Below are positions 1-4,589 of a stretch of DNA of 6,412 nucleotides, in pieces. A program made the translations under genes and the position numbers. Under the pieces are notes generated by a model. The model was not told where the DNA came from. It did not search any database and saw only the letters and a list, made by a program, of their open reading frames with translations. Numbering within the stretch: position 1 is the stretch's first letter; each line of letters opens with the position of its first letter. The DNA is taken from positions 1 to 6,412 of the forward strand of contig WLNV01000092.1 in the NCBI GenBank assembly GCA_009699615.1, in the 5' to 3' direction. This DNA is from Actinomycetota bacterium. GTDB taxonomy: Bacteria; Actinomycetota; Thermoleophilia; Solirubrobacterales; Solirubrobacteraceae.

Positions 1-101
1 GAGCGCTCCAGCGCCTCGTCGCCCCACGGCAACCAATCGACAGGGTTTTCGGCGTGCTGCAGCAGGTAGGGCGAGGTTTCAGACTTCAGCGCGTTTGCCA
101 T
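1..101 (-). CDS. DUF255 / YyaL (SPATA20-type) thioredoxin-domain protein, N-terminal fragment
   Basis: This leftward gene is cut by the window edge, so only its ATG (101-99) and first 33 codons are present. The visible residues include SETSPYLLQHAENPVDW followed by LPWGDEAL. That is the hallmark N-terminus of the DUF255 family (bacterial YyaL, animal SPATA20), where a thioredoxin-like domain is followed by an (alpha/alpha)6 glycosidase-like domain. In complete members a CxxC redox motif comes roughly 20-30 residues further on, outside this window, so redox function cannot be confirmed. Proteins of this family are usually well over 600 residues and cytoplasmic, and their biochemical role is poorly defined. 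No clear Shine-Dalgarno sequence precedes the ATG. The gene is divergent from the RidA gene with only 24 bp between start codons, so the two must share or overlap promoter DNA. Family assignment is strong because the motif is so distinctive. The function remains open. Confidence 0.88.
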   Translation of the reverse strand, partial: MANALKSETSPYLLQHAENPVDWLPWGDEALER

Positions 102-107
102 CTATCG

Positions 108-119
108 CACGCTAGCGTG
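108..119. promoter_or_regulatory. Perfect 12-bp palindrome centred between two divergent genes
   Basis: CACGCTAGCGTG reads identically on both strands. It lies in the 24-bp gap between the divergent starts of the DUF255 gene (ATG 101-99) and the RidA gene (ATG 126), with exactly 6 bp on each side. This symmetry is seen directly. That it is an operator for a dimeric regulator acting on both genes is an inference. A chance GC-rich palindrome cannot be excluded. The palindrome would also overlap the ribosome-binding region of both genes. Confidence 0.45.
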
Positions 120-125
120 AGAGGC

Positions 126-518
126 ATGAGCAATGATCGAAAGACCATTAACGCTGAGGCAGCCCCGGCCGCCGTTGGCCCTTACTCGCACGCCGTGCAG
201 ACGAACGGATTGCTGTTCTGCTCCGGCCAGATCCCGCTTGATGCAGCGAGCGGCGAGATTGTCGGCAGCACTCCCGCCGAGCAGGCCCGCCGTTGCCTCG
301 AGAATCTGCAGCTCGTCTGCAGCGCAGCAGGGGCCAGGCTTGAGGACGCAGTTCGCTGCACCGTTTACATGACCGACCTCTCGGCCTTCGCCGAGGTCAA
401 CGAGGTCTACGCCGAGTTCTTCCCCAGCGACCCGCCAGCGCGGGCCGCAGTGGGAGTTGCGGCTTTACCCCGTGGCGCTCAGGTCGAGATAGACGCGATC
501 GTGTCAGTCACCGACTGA
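126..518 (+). CDS. ridA: RidA family (YjgF/YER057c/UK114) reactive imine/enamine deaminase
   Basis: The 130-residue product has the standard length and pattern of the RidA family. These cytoplasmic homotrimers hydrolyse reactive enamine/imine intermediates (such as 2-aminoacrylate) released by PLP-dependent enzymes. Visible family positions are GPYSHAV near the N-terminus (Y20), SGQIPLD (33-39), the LENLQ helix (58-62), the PARAAVGVAALP signature with the catalytic-type Arg (R106), and VEIDAIV with the conserved Glu (E121). Having the Arg and Glu argues for the active RidA subgroup, not an Arg-lacking Rid subgroup. I chose ATG 126 because a start further upstream (GTG 54) would run back through the divergent DUF255 gene and has no family counterpart. 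An in-frame GTG at 117 is an alternative. AGAGG just before ATG 126 is too close to be an ideal ribosome binding site. A PLP aminotransferase gene follows after 51 bp, a sensible partner. Archetype RidA is well supported. The exact substrate is not. Confidence 0.93.
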   Translation: MSNDRKTINAEAAPAAVGPYSHAVQTNGLLFCSGQIPLDAASGEIVGSTPAEQARRCLENLQLVCSAAGARLEDAVRCTVYMTDLSAFAEVNEVYAEFFPSDPPARAAVGVAALPRGAQVEIDAIVSVTD

Positions 519-528
519 GCGCGTCAGT

Positions 529-534
529 TAGAAT
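529..534 (+). promoter_or_regulatory. Possible -10 element for the aminotransferase gene
   Basis: TAGAAT matches the sigma-70 -10 consensus at five of six positions. It sits in the AT-richer RidA-aminotransferase spacer, 35 bp before the ATG at 570. No convincing -35 is seen at the usual distance, so the call is tentative. If real, it would give the aminotransferase its own promoter in addition to read-through from RidA. Confidence 0.3.
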
Positions 535-558
535 TAACCGATAAGCAGCGCAATTAGT

Positions 559-563
559 GGAGG
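559..563 (+). promoter_or_regulatory. Ribosome binding site of the aminotransferase gene
   Basis: GGAGG lies 6 nt before ATG 570, an ideal Shine-Dalgarno placement. It fixes the aminotransferase start. Confidence 0.8.
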
Positions 564-569
564 CCTCAA

Positions 570-1958
570 ATGGCAGTGCCTACTGCAGTGGAGCTTGATC
601 GCAGCCGAATCGCCGAACTGACCGCCCGCGAAGAACAGCGGCTCAACGATTCAACGAAGCAGTCGCAGCAGATGTACCAACGCGCGATGAAGAGCCTTTC
701 CGGCGGCGTTGCCTCCTCTTACCAGCTGCGCGATCCATGGCCGATCTACCTTCAGCGCGGCGCCGGCTGCAACGTCTGGGACGTTGACGGCAACGAGATG
801 TACGACTTCCACAACGGCTTCGGCTCGATGGTTCAAGGTCACGCCAACCCGGAGATCGGCCGCGCGATCCGTGACCGCTACGCCGACGGCACCCACTTTG
901 CGGCCCCAACTGAGGACGCAATCATCGTCGGCGAAGAACTAGCTCGCCGCTGGGGTCTGCCGCAGTGGCGCTTCGTCAACTCCGGCTCGGAAGCGACGAT
1001 GGACGCAATCCGCATCGCCCGCGCCCACACCGGCCGCGACACGATCATGAAGATCTTCGGCTCCTACCACGGCCACCACGACGGCGTGATGGTTTCGATC
1101 GGAGTTCCCTACGACGAGATCGGCGATCGCAACAACCTCGCTTCACTTCCTTACGGCGCCGGCATTCCGCAGGCAACCGTTGACATGACCGTCGCTGTTC
1201 CTTTCAACGACGTTGACGCGATGGAGCACCGGATCGAAGCTCTGAAGAAGGAAGGTCGCCTCCCCGCCTGCGTGATCATGGAGGCGGCGATGATGAACCT
1301 CGGCGTCGTTCTTCCCGAGCCCGGCTACCTCGCCGCGGTCCGTGAGCTAACGGCCAAGCACGGCATCGTTCTGATCTTTGACGAGGTCAAGACCGGCCTC
1401 TGCATCGCTCCCGGCGGCGCAACCGAGCTCTACGGCGTACTTCCCGATCTCGTAACGCTCGCCAAGGCGCTCGGTGGCGGCCTGCCGGTCGGCGCGATCG
1501 GCGGCAGCGCTGAAGTGATGGCTTGCGTTGCCGATGGCAGCGTCTACCAAGTCGGCACCTACAACGGCAACCCGCTCGGGATGGCAGCGGCGCGAGCCAA
1601 CCTCGAAGAGGTTCTGACCCCCGACGCCTACCTCCACCTCAACCACCTCAACAACCGCCTGATGACTGGCTGCACCGGCGTGATTGAGCGTTACAACCTC
1701 TCCGGCTACAGCGTCGGTGTTGGCTCCAAGGGCTGCGTCACCTTCTCGCCGATCAAGGTCGTCGATTACGAATCGTTCAAGGAGAACCAGGACCCTGAAC
1801 TGAGCGATCTGGCCTGGCTCTTCAACATGAACCGCGGCATCTTCATGACGCCCGGCCGCGAAGAGGAATGGACGCTCTCAGTGGCCCACACCGACGTCGC
1901 AGTAGACGCCTTCGTCGCCGTCTTCGACGAGATGGCGGCCGAGATTACTGCCAGCTAG
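570..1958 (+). CDS. Class III PLP-dependent aminotransferase, glutamate-1-semialdehyde aminomutase-like
   Basis: The 462-residue product is a fold-type I PLP enzyme of aminotransferase class III, closest in pattern to glutamate-1-semialdehyde 2,1-aminomutase (HemL). Visible elements are NSGSEATMDAIRIAR (137-151, cofactor phosphate contact), SYHGHHDG (165-172, aromatic Y166 stacking on PLP), the PLP-nitrogen Asp in IFDEVKTG (D271), the Schiff-base lysine in TLAKALGGGLPVG (K299) and the AHTD motif near the C-terminus. It is about 30 residues longer than typical HemL, mainly through an N-terminal extension. True HemL usually has GTLSGNPLAM where this protein has GTYNGNPLGM, and MTG where this has KTG. 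I therefore prefer HemL-like with unknown substrate (an amino acid or beta-amino acid transaminase is possible) over a firm heme-pathway call. No other heme gene is nearby. RidA upstream may detoxify its imine by-products. The start is set by a strong ribosome binding site. The gene converges on the next one with a 3-bp gap. Confidence 0.9.
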   Translation: MAVPTAVELDRSRIAELTAREEQRLNDSTKQSQQMYQRAMKSLSGGVASSYQLRDPWPIYLQRGAGCNVWDVDGNEMYDFHNGFGSMVQGHANPEIGRAIRDRYADGTHFAAPTEDAIIVGEELARRWGLPQWRFVNSGSEATMDAIRIARAHTGRDTIMKIFGSYHGHHDGVMVSIGVPYDEIGDRNNLASLPYGAGIPQATVDMTVAVPFNDVDAMEHRIEALKKEGRLPACVIMEAAMMNLGVVLPEPGYLAAVRELTAKHGIVLIFDEVKTGLCIAPGGATELYGVLPDLVTLAKALGGGLPVGAIGGSAEVMACVADGSVYQVGTYNGNPLGMAAARANLEEVLTPDAYLHLNHLNNRLMTGCTGVIERYNLSGYSVGVGSKGCVTFSPIKVVDYESFKENQDPELSDLAWLFNMNRGIFMTPGREEEWTLSVAHTDVAVDAFVAVFDEMAAEITAS

Positions 1959-1972
1959 CTGCTAGTTGGCAG
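1948..1972. terminator. Inverted repeat spanning both stop codons of a convergent gene pair
   Basis: CTGCCAGCT (1948-1956) pairs with AGTTGGCAG (1964-1972) around a 7-nt loop, giving a 9-bp stem with one G-U pair in the rightward RNA (a C-A mismatch in the leftward RNA). The stops of the aminotransferase (1956-1958) and of the leftward collagen-like gene (1964-1962) both fall within it. No U-tract follows on either strand, so it is not a canonical intrinsic terminator. A bidirectional stop or 3'-end stabilising hairpin is an inference. Confidence 0.35.
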
Positions 1973-2615
1973 CGACAAAAGCCACTAGATCGCCGCTGTA
2001 GGCGACCGTCGTGCCAGGGCCGACCTTGGTGCAGACGACCGACGCCGTGTGCGTTCCGGCTGTTACCGTGGCACTCGCGACGACCGGCACCTGCCAGTCA
2101 TTGTTGATGATGTATTCCCCTACGTTCTGAACGACGCCACCAAAGGTCCATGTTGGCTGAGAGGCGGGGGCACCATCGATGTTCACGATACAGCTGGAGC
2201 CACCTGCTGAGACGGTCTGATTGTACATCCGGAAGCTCCCGGTTACGACCATTCTCCCGGCTGGCCCCGAGCTGACTGTTGTTGACATCACTTCCTGAGG
2301 CGTGCCCGAGAGAGTGATCCCGAGCGCCGACCCGGAGGTGCCGTTCGCAGCGGTCACGCCACTTGCACCGGCTGCTCCGGTCGCACCGGTCGCACCTGTC
2401 GCGCCGGTCGCACCTCGAGGGAGCTGGCCGGTCTTGAAGTCGGTCGCAAGCAGCGAGCGGTCCTTCACTTTCGCTGAGGTCACGGCGTCCTTACGTAGCT
2501 GCGTGTTGCCGACAGAGTTCTTCGGGATCTTGACCGCGGCATAGCTCGCGCCGCCGAGGGCGACGAAGAGGGCGATCATCGAGATGGCGAGGGAGGGGGT
2601 GAGGTGGCGGCGCAT
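1962..2615 (-). CDS. Secreted collagen-like protein, paralog 3 (217 residues)
   Basis: This is the shortest and last of three leftward paralogs. Residues 1-27 form a signal peptide: Arg/His-rich start, hydrophobic core to about residue 20, then GGASYA with likely cleavage after A26 or A27. Residues 28-66 are the linker shared by all three proteins (NSVG, AVTSAKVKDRSLLATDF). Residues 68-88 are seven Gly-X-Y triplets, mostly GAT. The C-terminal domain (about 95-217) looks beta-rich with many Thr/Ser/Val. It carries two cysteines, C142 and C195, 53 residues apart as in paralog 2, probably forming a disulfide after export. The ATG is backed by a good ribosome binding site that overlaps the stop of the upstream paralog, so translational coupling is likely. 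The protein is inferred to be extracellular or surface-associated. I do not recognise a specific function. Ligand binding, adhesion or a structural role are all possible. Confidence 0.85.
   Translation of the reverse strand: MRRHLTPSLAISMIALFVALGGASYAAVKIPKNSVGNTQLRKDAVTSAKVKDRSLLATDFKTGQLPRGATGATGATGATGAAGASGVTAANGTSGSALGITLSGTPQEVMSTTVSSGPAGRMVVTGSFRMYNQTVSAGGSSCIVNIDGAPASQPTWTFGGVVQNVGEYIINNDWQVPVVASATVTAGTHTASVVCTKVGPGTTVAYSGDLVAFVAAN
2352..2414 (-). repeat. Collagen-like repeat, seven Gly-X-Y triplets (paralog 3)
   Basis: This encodes residues 68-88, four GAT triplets followed by GAA, GAS and GVT. At DNA level it shows as near-repeats of a 9-bp unit close to GTCGCACCG on the plus strand. 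Such runs are prone to slippage, and triplet number differs among the paralogs. Confidence 0.8.
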
Positions 2616-2623
2616 GGGTGCAG

Positions 2624-2629
2624 CTCCTT
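2624..2629 (-). promoter_or_regulatory. Ribosome binding site overlapping the upstream stop codon
   Basis: On the minus strand TAAGGAG combines the TAA stop of paralog 2 (2630-2628) with the AAGGAG Shine-Dalgarno of paralog 3, 8 nt before its ATG at 2615. This makes termination-coupled translation of the pair likely. Confidence 0.75.
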
Positions 2630-3335
2630 AGATGCCGGTGGCGATGACGGTGAGGTCACCCTTGTCATAGGTCGGTGTTGCGGCCGAGTTGACACCGTTG
2701 GCCTGCTGGCACAGGACCCGGAAGCCGTACTCGCCAGGATCTAGGCTGATTGCACCCGAGAGGCTGGCCTCCGAGTACACGGCGCCGCCAAGGACAGTGG
2801 TAGTAAGTGTCGTTCGAGCAACCTGGCCAATTGAAACGGTTCCGCTGAGGCTTGCAGCTTGAATCTGGCAGTCAACGTCGGCTGCCGCATTCCACGCGCC
2901 GGTTCCCTTGAAGAGCGAAACGCTGGCATCGGCGACGACCCGGCTGCGGGTAGTGATGGTCATCGTGCCGCTGCCCGCCTCGGGTGTAGTCGTATCGAGG
3001 ACCGTGAAGTTGACTCCGCCGGGAGTGAGCGACGTATTCGGGTTGATGTTGTTACTGGCGTAAGCCGAAGCCGTTGGCCCCGCCGGACCCGTCGCGCCGG
3101 TGTCGCCCTTCGCGCCGGTGTCGCCCTTCGCGCCGGCGGGAATCTGCCCGGCTTTGAAGTCTTTGGCAAGCAGTGAGCGGTCCTTCACTTTCGCGGAGGT
3201 GACGGCGTTCTTCTTGATCTGCGCCGCGCCGACCGAGTTCTTCGGGATCTTGACCGCGGCGTAGCTCGCGCCGCCGAGGGCGACGAAGAGGGCCATCACA
3301 GAGATAACCAAGGAAGGTGTGAGGTGCCTTTTCAT
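2628..3335 (-). CDS. Secreted collagen-like protein, paralog 2 (235 residues)
   Basis: The layout matches its two neighbours. Residues 1-27 are a signal peptide (MKRHLTPSL, hydrophobic core, GGASYAA), and 28-66 are the conserved linker with KNSVGAAQIKKNAVTSAKVK. Residues 68-88 hold seven Gly-X-Y triplets (GAK and GDT alternating, then GAT, GPA, GPT). A beta-rich Ser/Thr domain follows to the end. Cysteines C156 and C209 are 53 residues apart, the second in GEYGFRVLC, equivalent to GSYSLSFSC in paralog 1. The first 66 residues differ from paralog 1 at only about eight positions, while the C-terminal domains align poorly. No good ribosome binding site precedes the ATG. A remnant of an acyl-CoA synthetase gene ends 44 bp upstream, exactly as the intact synthetase gene ends 44 bp before paralog 1. 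Export is well supported. Function is unknown. Confidence 0.86.
   Translation of the reverse strand: MKRHLTPSLVISVMALFVALGGASYAAVKIPKNSVGAAQIKKNAVTSAKVKDRSLLAKDFKAGQIPAGAKGDTGAKGDTGATGPAGPTASAYASNNINPNTSLTPGGVNFTVLDTTTPEAGSGTMTITTRSRVVADASVSLFKGTGAWNAAADVDCQIQAASLSGTVSIGQVARTTLTTTVLGGAVYSEASLSGAISLDPGEYGFRVLCQQANGVNSAATPTYDKGDLTVIATGI
3072..3134 (-). repeat. Collagen-like repeat, seven Gly-X-Y triplets (paralog 2)
   Basis: This encodes residues 68-88. It includes a direct repeat of an 18-bp unit encoding GAKGDT twice. The Lys/Asp alternation is a charge pattern known to stabilise collagen-like triple helices, unlike the GAT-rich tracts of the other two paralogs. Trimer formation is an inference. 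Confidence 0.75.
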
Positions 3336-3571
3336 GCCGCGTATACAACCACATTTCGGCGATGTTGGCGCCGGTTCGCTCAGCGCAGGTCTGCGCGCCG
3401 CAGTTTGCCGCTGTTGGTCTTCGGCAGCTCGTCTACAAAGTCGATGATTCGTGGGTACTTGTAGGGCGCGGTCTGCTCTTTCGCGTACTGCTGCAGTTCG
3501 GTTACGAGTTCGTCTGAAGCAGTGAACCCTTCGCGCAGCACAACTACGGCGCGCACGACGGCGCCGCGCTC
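3135..3571 (-). repeat. Long direct repeat, left copy (partner 4153-4589)
   Basis: This copy contains the synthetase gene tail, the 44-bp spacer and the first 67 codons of collagen-like paralog 2. It aligns without gaps to 4153-4589 at a constant 1018-bp offset. Identity over the synthetase and spacer parts is about 90 percent by hand count. It marks a tandem duplication or recombination joint. Confidence 0.8.
3336..3379 (-). promoter_or_regulatory. Spacer upstream of collagen-like paralog 2, copy of 4354-4397
   Basis: This 44-bp spacer differs from the spacer at 4354-4397 at about five positions, with no indels. Neither has a Shine-Dalgarno sequence close to the ATG. Both keep TATACG four nt before the start codon, which could be a -10 element for a leaderless transcript. 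The conservation is seen. The promoter reading is tentative. Confidence 0.3.
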
Positions 3572-3601
3572 CGCTTCAGACAGAATCAGCGCGATTGTCT
3601 A
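3380..3601 (-). pseudogene. 3' remnant of an acyl-CoA synthetase gene
   Basis: The 3' end of an AMP-forming acyl-CoA synthetase gene lies here without the rest. Read leftward, an open frame follows a TAG at 3601-3599 and runs to a TGA at 3382-3380. Its last 63 or so residues, from ERGAVVRAV to RRADLR, match the C-terminus of the intact synthetase (4398-5873) at a constant 1018-bp offset without any indel. By hand count over 64 codons including the stop, about 20 bases differ but only two residues change (V to L and I to V). The acyl-transfer lysine motif KTNSGK is kept. Homology ends near 3571. Upstream of it I see no ATG, adenylation core or ribosome binding site, so this is not a working synthetase. 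Whether a short peptide is made from a GTG or TTG is unknown, though the frame stayed open. Confidence 0.85.
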
Positions 3602-3642
3602 CTTGGTCTTGCTGCCGCTACCGACTCGCTCCGCGCGGGCCT

Positions 3643-4353
3643 CTAGCTACCCGTGAGAACGCCGGTCATGTCGTAGCGATCGAACTCCAATGTGGGCGTG
3701 CCAGTTAGGTTCTGCTTGGAGCAGCTGAACGAGAGCGAGTAGCTGCCCGCGGTTGCCACGTCGAAGCCAAAGGCGAGGGAAATCACGCCCCCCTGATAAG
3801 TAATGCCGCCGAAATACTTCGCCGGCGAGCTAGGAATGATCTGGCTCACCTGTGTCGAGCCGCCAGTCGGAGGGTTGACGAAGGCACTGCACGTTGCCTG
3901 TGCGTCGTTTCCAAGGCTCGCGCCGCCACCGAGCTCGATGCGCCCGGTGAAGTTGACTGTCAATTTGCCGGAGTAGGGGATGCTGATGGTCCGGTTGAGG
4001 ATTTGCGTGCCGGCGGAAGAAATTGTCACCGGAGTTATGAGGTTCGAGTAGGCAAAGGAGAACGTTGGCCCGGCGGTACCTCTAGCCCCGGTCGCGCCCG
4101 TCTGGCCAGTAGCGCCGGTAGCGCCAGCAGCGCCGGTGGCGCCCGTCTCGCCGCGGGGGAGTTGCCCGGCCTTGAAGTCGGTTGCGAGCAGTGAGCGATC
4201 CTTCACTTTGTTTGAGTCGACCGCGTTCTTCTTGATCTGTGCCGCGCCGACCGAGTTCGCCGGGAGCTTGATTGCTGCGTAGCTCGCGCCGCCGAGGGCG
4301 ACGAAGAGGGCCATCACAGAGATGACCAGCGAAGGTGTGAAGTGCCTTTTCAT
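3643..4353 (-). CDS. Secreted collagen-like protein, paralog 1 (236 residues)
   Basis: This is the first of the three paralogs in transcription order, 44 bp after the acyl-CoA synthetase stop. Residues 1-27 are a signal peptide (MKRHFTPSL, hydrophobic core, GGASYAA). Residues 28-66 are the shared linker (ANSVGAAQIKKNAV, KVKDRSLLATDF). Residues 68-97 form ten Gly-X-Y triplets, the longest tract here. The C-terminal domain is rich in Thr, Ser, Gly and aromatics in beta-like alternation and has cysteines C155 and C211, 56 residues apart, aligned with the pairs of the other paralogs. It also ends with the same kind of Asp-Met/Leu then hydrophobic strand (YDMTGVLTG against GDLTVIATG). An overall fold like a C1q/TNF-type or similar jelly roll after a collagen stalk is conceivable but not shown by any motif I can name. 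Probably secreted and trimeric. Function unknown. No strong ribosome binding site is present. Confidence 0.86.
   Translation of the reverse strand: MKRHFTPSLVISVMALFVALGGASYAAIKLPANSVGAAQIKKNAVDSNKVKDRSLLATDFKAGQLPRGETGATGAAGATGATGQTGATGARGTAGPTFSFAYSNLITPVTISSAGTQILNRTISIPYSGKLTVNFTGRIELGGGASLGNDAQATCSAFVNPPTGGSTQVSQIIPSSPAKYFGGITYQGGVISLAFGFDVATAGSYSLSFSCSKQNLTGTPTLEFDRYDMTGVLTGS
4063..4152 (-). repeat. Collagen-like repeat, ten Gly-X-Y triplets (paralog 1)
   Basis: This encodes residues 68-97: GET, then mostly GAT/GAA, GQT, GAR, GTA and GPT. Proline is almost absent, so any triple helix would rely on Thr at the Y position, as in several bacterial and viral collagen-like tracts. It is three triplets longer than in the two neighbours. 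Confidence 0.78.
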
Positions 4354-4589
4354 GCTGCGTATAAAACCACATCTCGGCGACGTTGGCGCCGGTTCGGTCA
4401 GCGCAGGTCGGCGCGGCGCACTTTGCCGCTGTTTGTCTTCGGCAGCTCGTCAACGAAATCGATGATCCGTGGGTACTTGTAGGGCGCAGTCTGCTCTTTC
4501 GCGTACTGCTGCAGTTCGGTGACAAGTTCGTCGGAAGCGGTGAAGCCTTCGCGGAGCACGATCACGGCGCGCACGACCGCGCCGCGTTC
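4153..4589 (-). repeat. Long direct repeat, right copy (partner 3135-3571)
   Basis: This copy covers the 3' end of the intact synthetase gene, the spacer and the first 67 codons of collagen-like paralog 1. Together with its partner it brackets paralog 1, so recombination between the two would delete or duplicate one paralog and the remnant. Confidence 0.8.
4354..4397 (-). promoter_or_regulatory. Spacer between acyl-CoA synthetase gene and collagen-like paralog 1
   Basis: The 44-bp spacer carries TATACG four nt before the ATG (minus strand), preceded by a T-rich run. No Shine-Dalgarno sequence is near the start. A leaderless or internal promoter would fit, but there is no clear -35 element. 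It is closely conserved in the copy at 3336-3379. Confidence 0.3.

Noticed and set aside
54..125. N-terminal extension of the RidA gene from GTG 54
   Set aside because: It overlaps the 5' end of the divergent DUF255 gene and encodes residues unlike any RidA N-terminus. ATG 126 gives the normal family length.
2352..2414. Short tandem repeats as a CRISPR-like or microsatellite locus
   Set aside because: The repeats are in-frame Gly-X-Y codons without spacers and belong to the collagen-like genes.
3625..3645. Possible terminator after collagen-like paralog 1 (around CCGCGCGG)
   Set aside because: It is only an 8-bp self-palindrome with no usable loop and no U-tract.
3072..4152. Mobile element as the cause of the duplication
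   Set aside because: No transposase, terminal inverted repeats or target-site duplications are visible at the edges of the repeated unit. Recombination fits better.
4082..4525. 147-codon leftward open frame across the synthetase end and collagen-like start
   Set aside because: It runs out of frame through two well-supported genes. The similar frame at 3052-3354 exists only because the DNA is duplicated.
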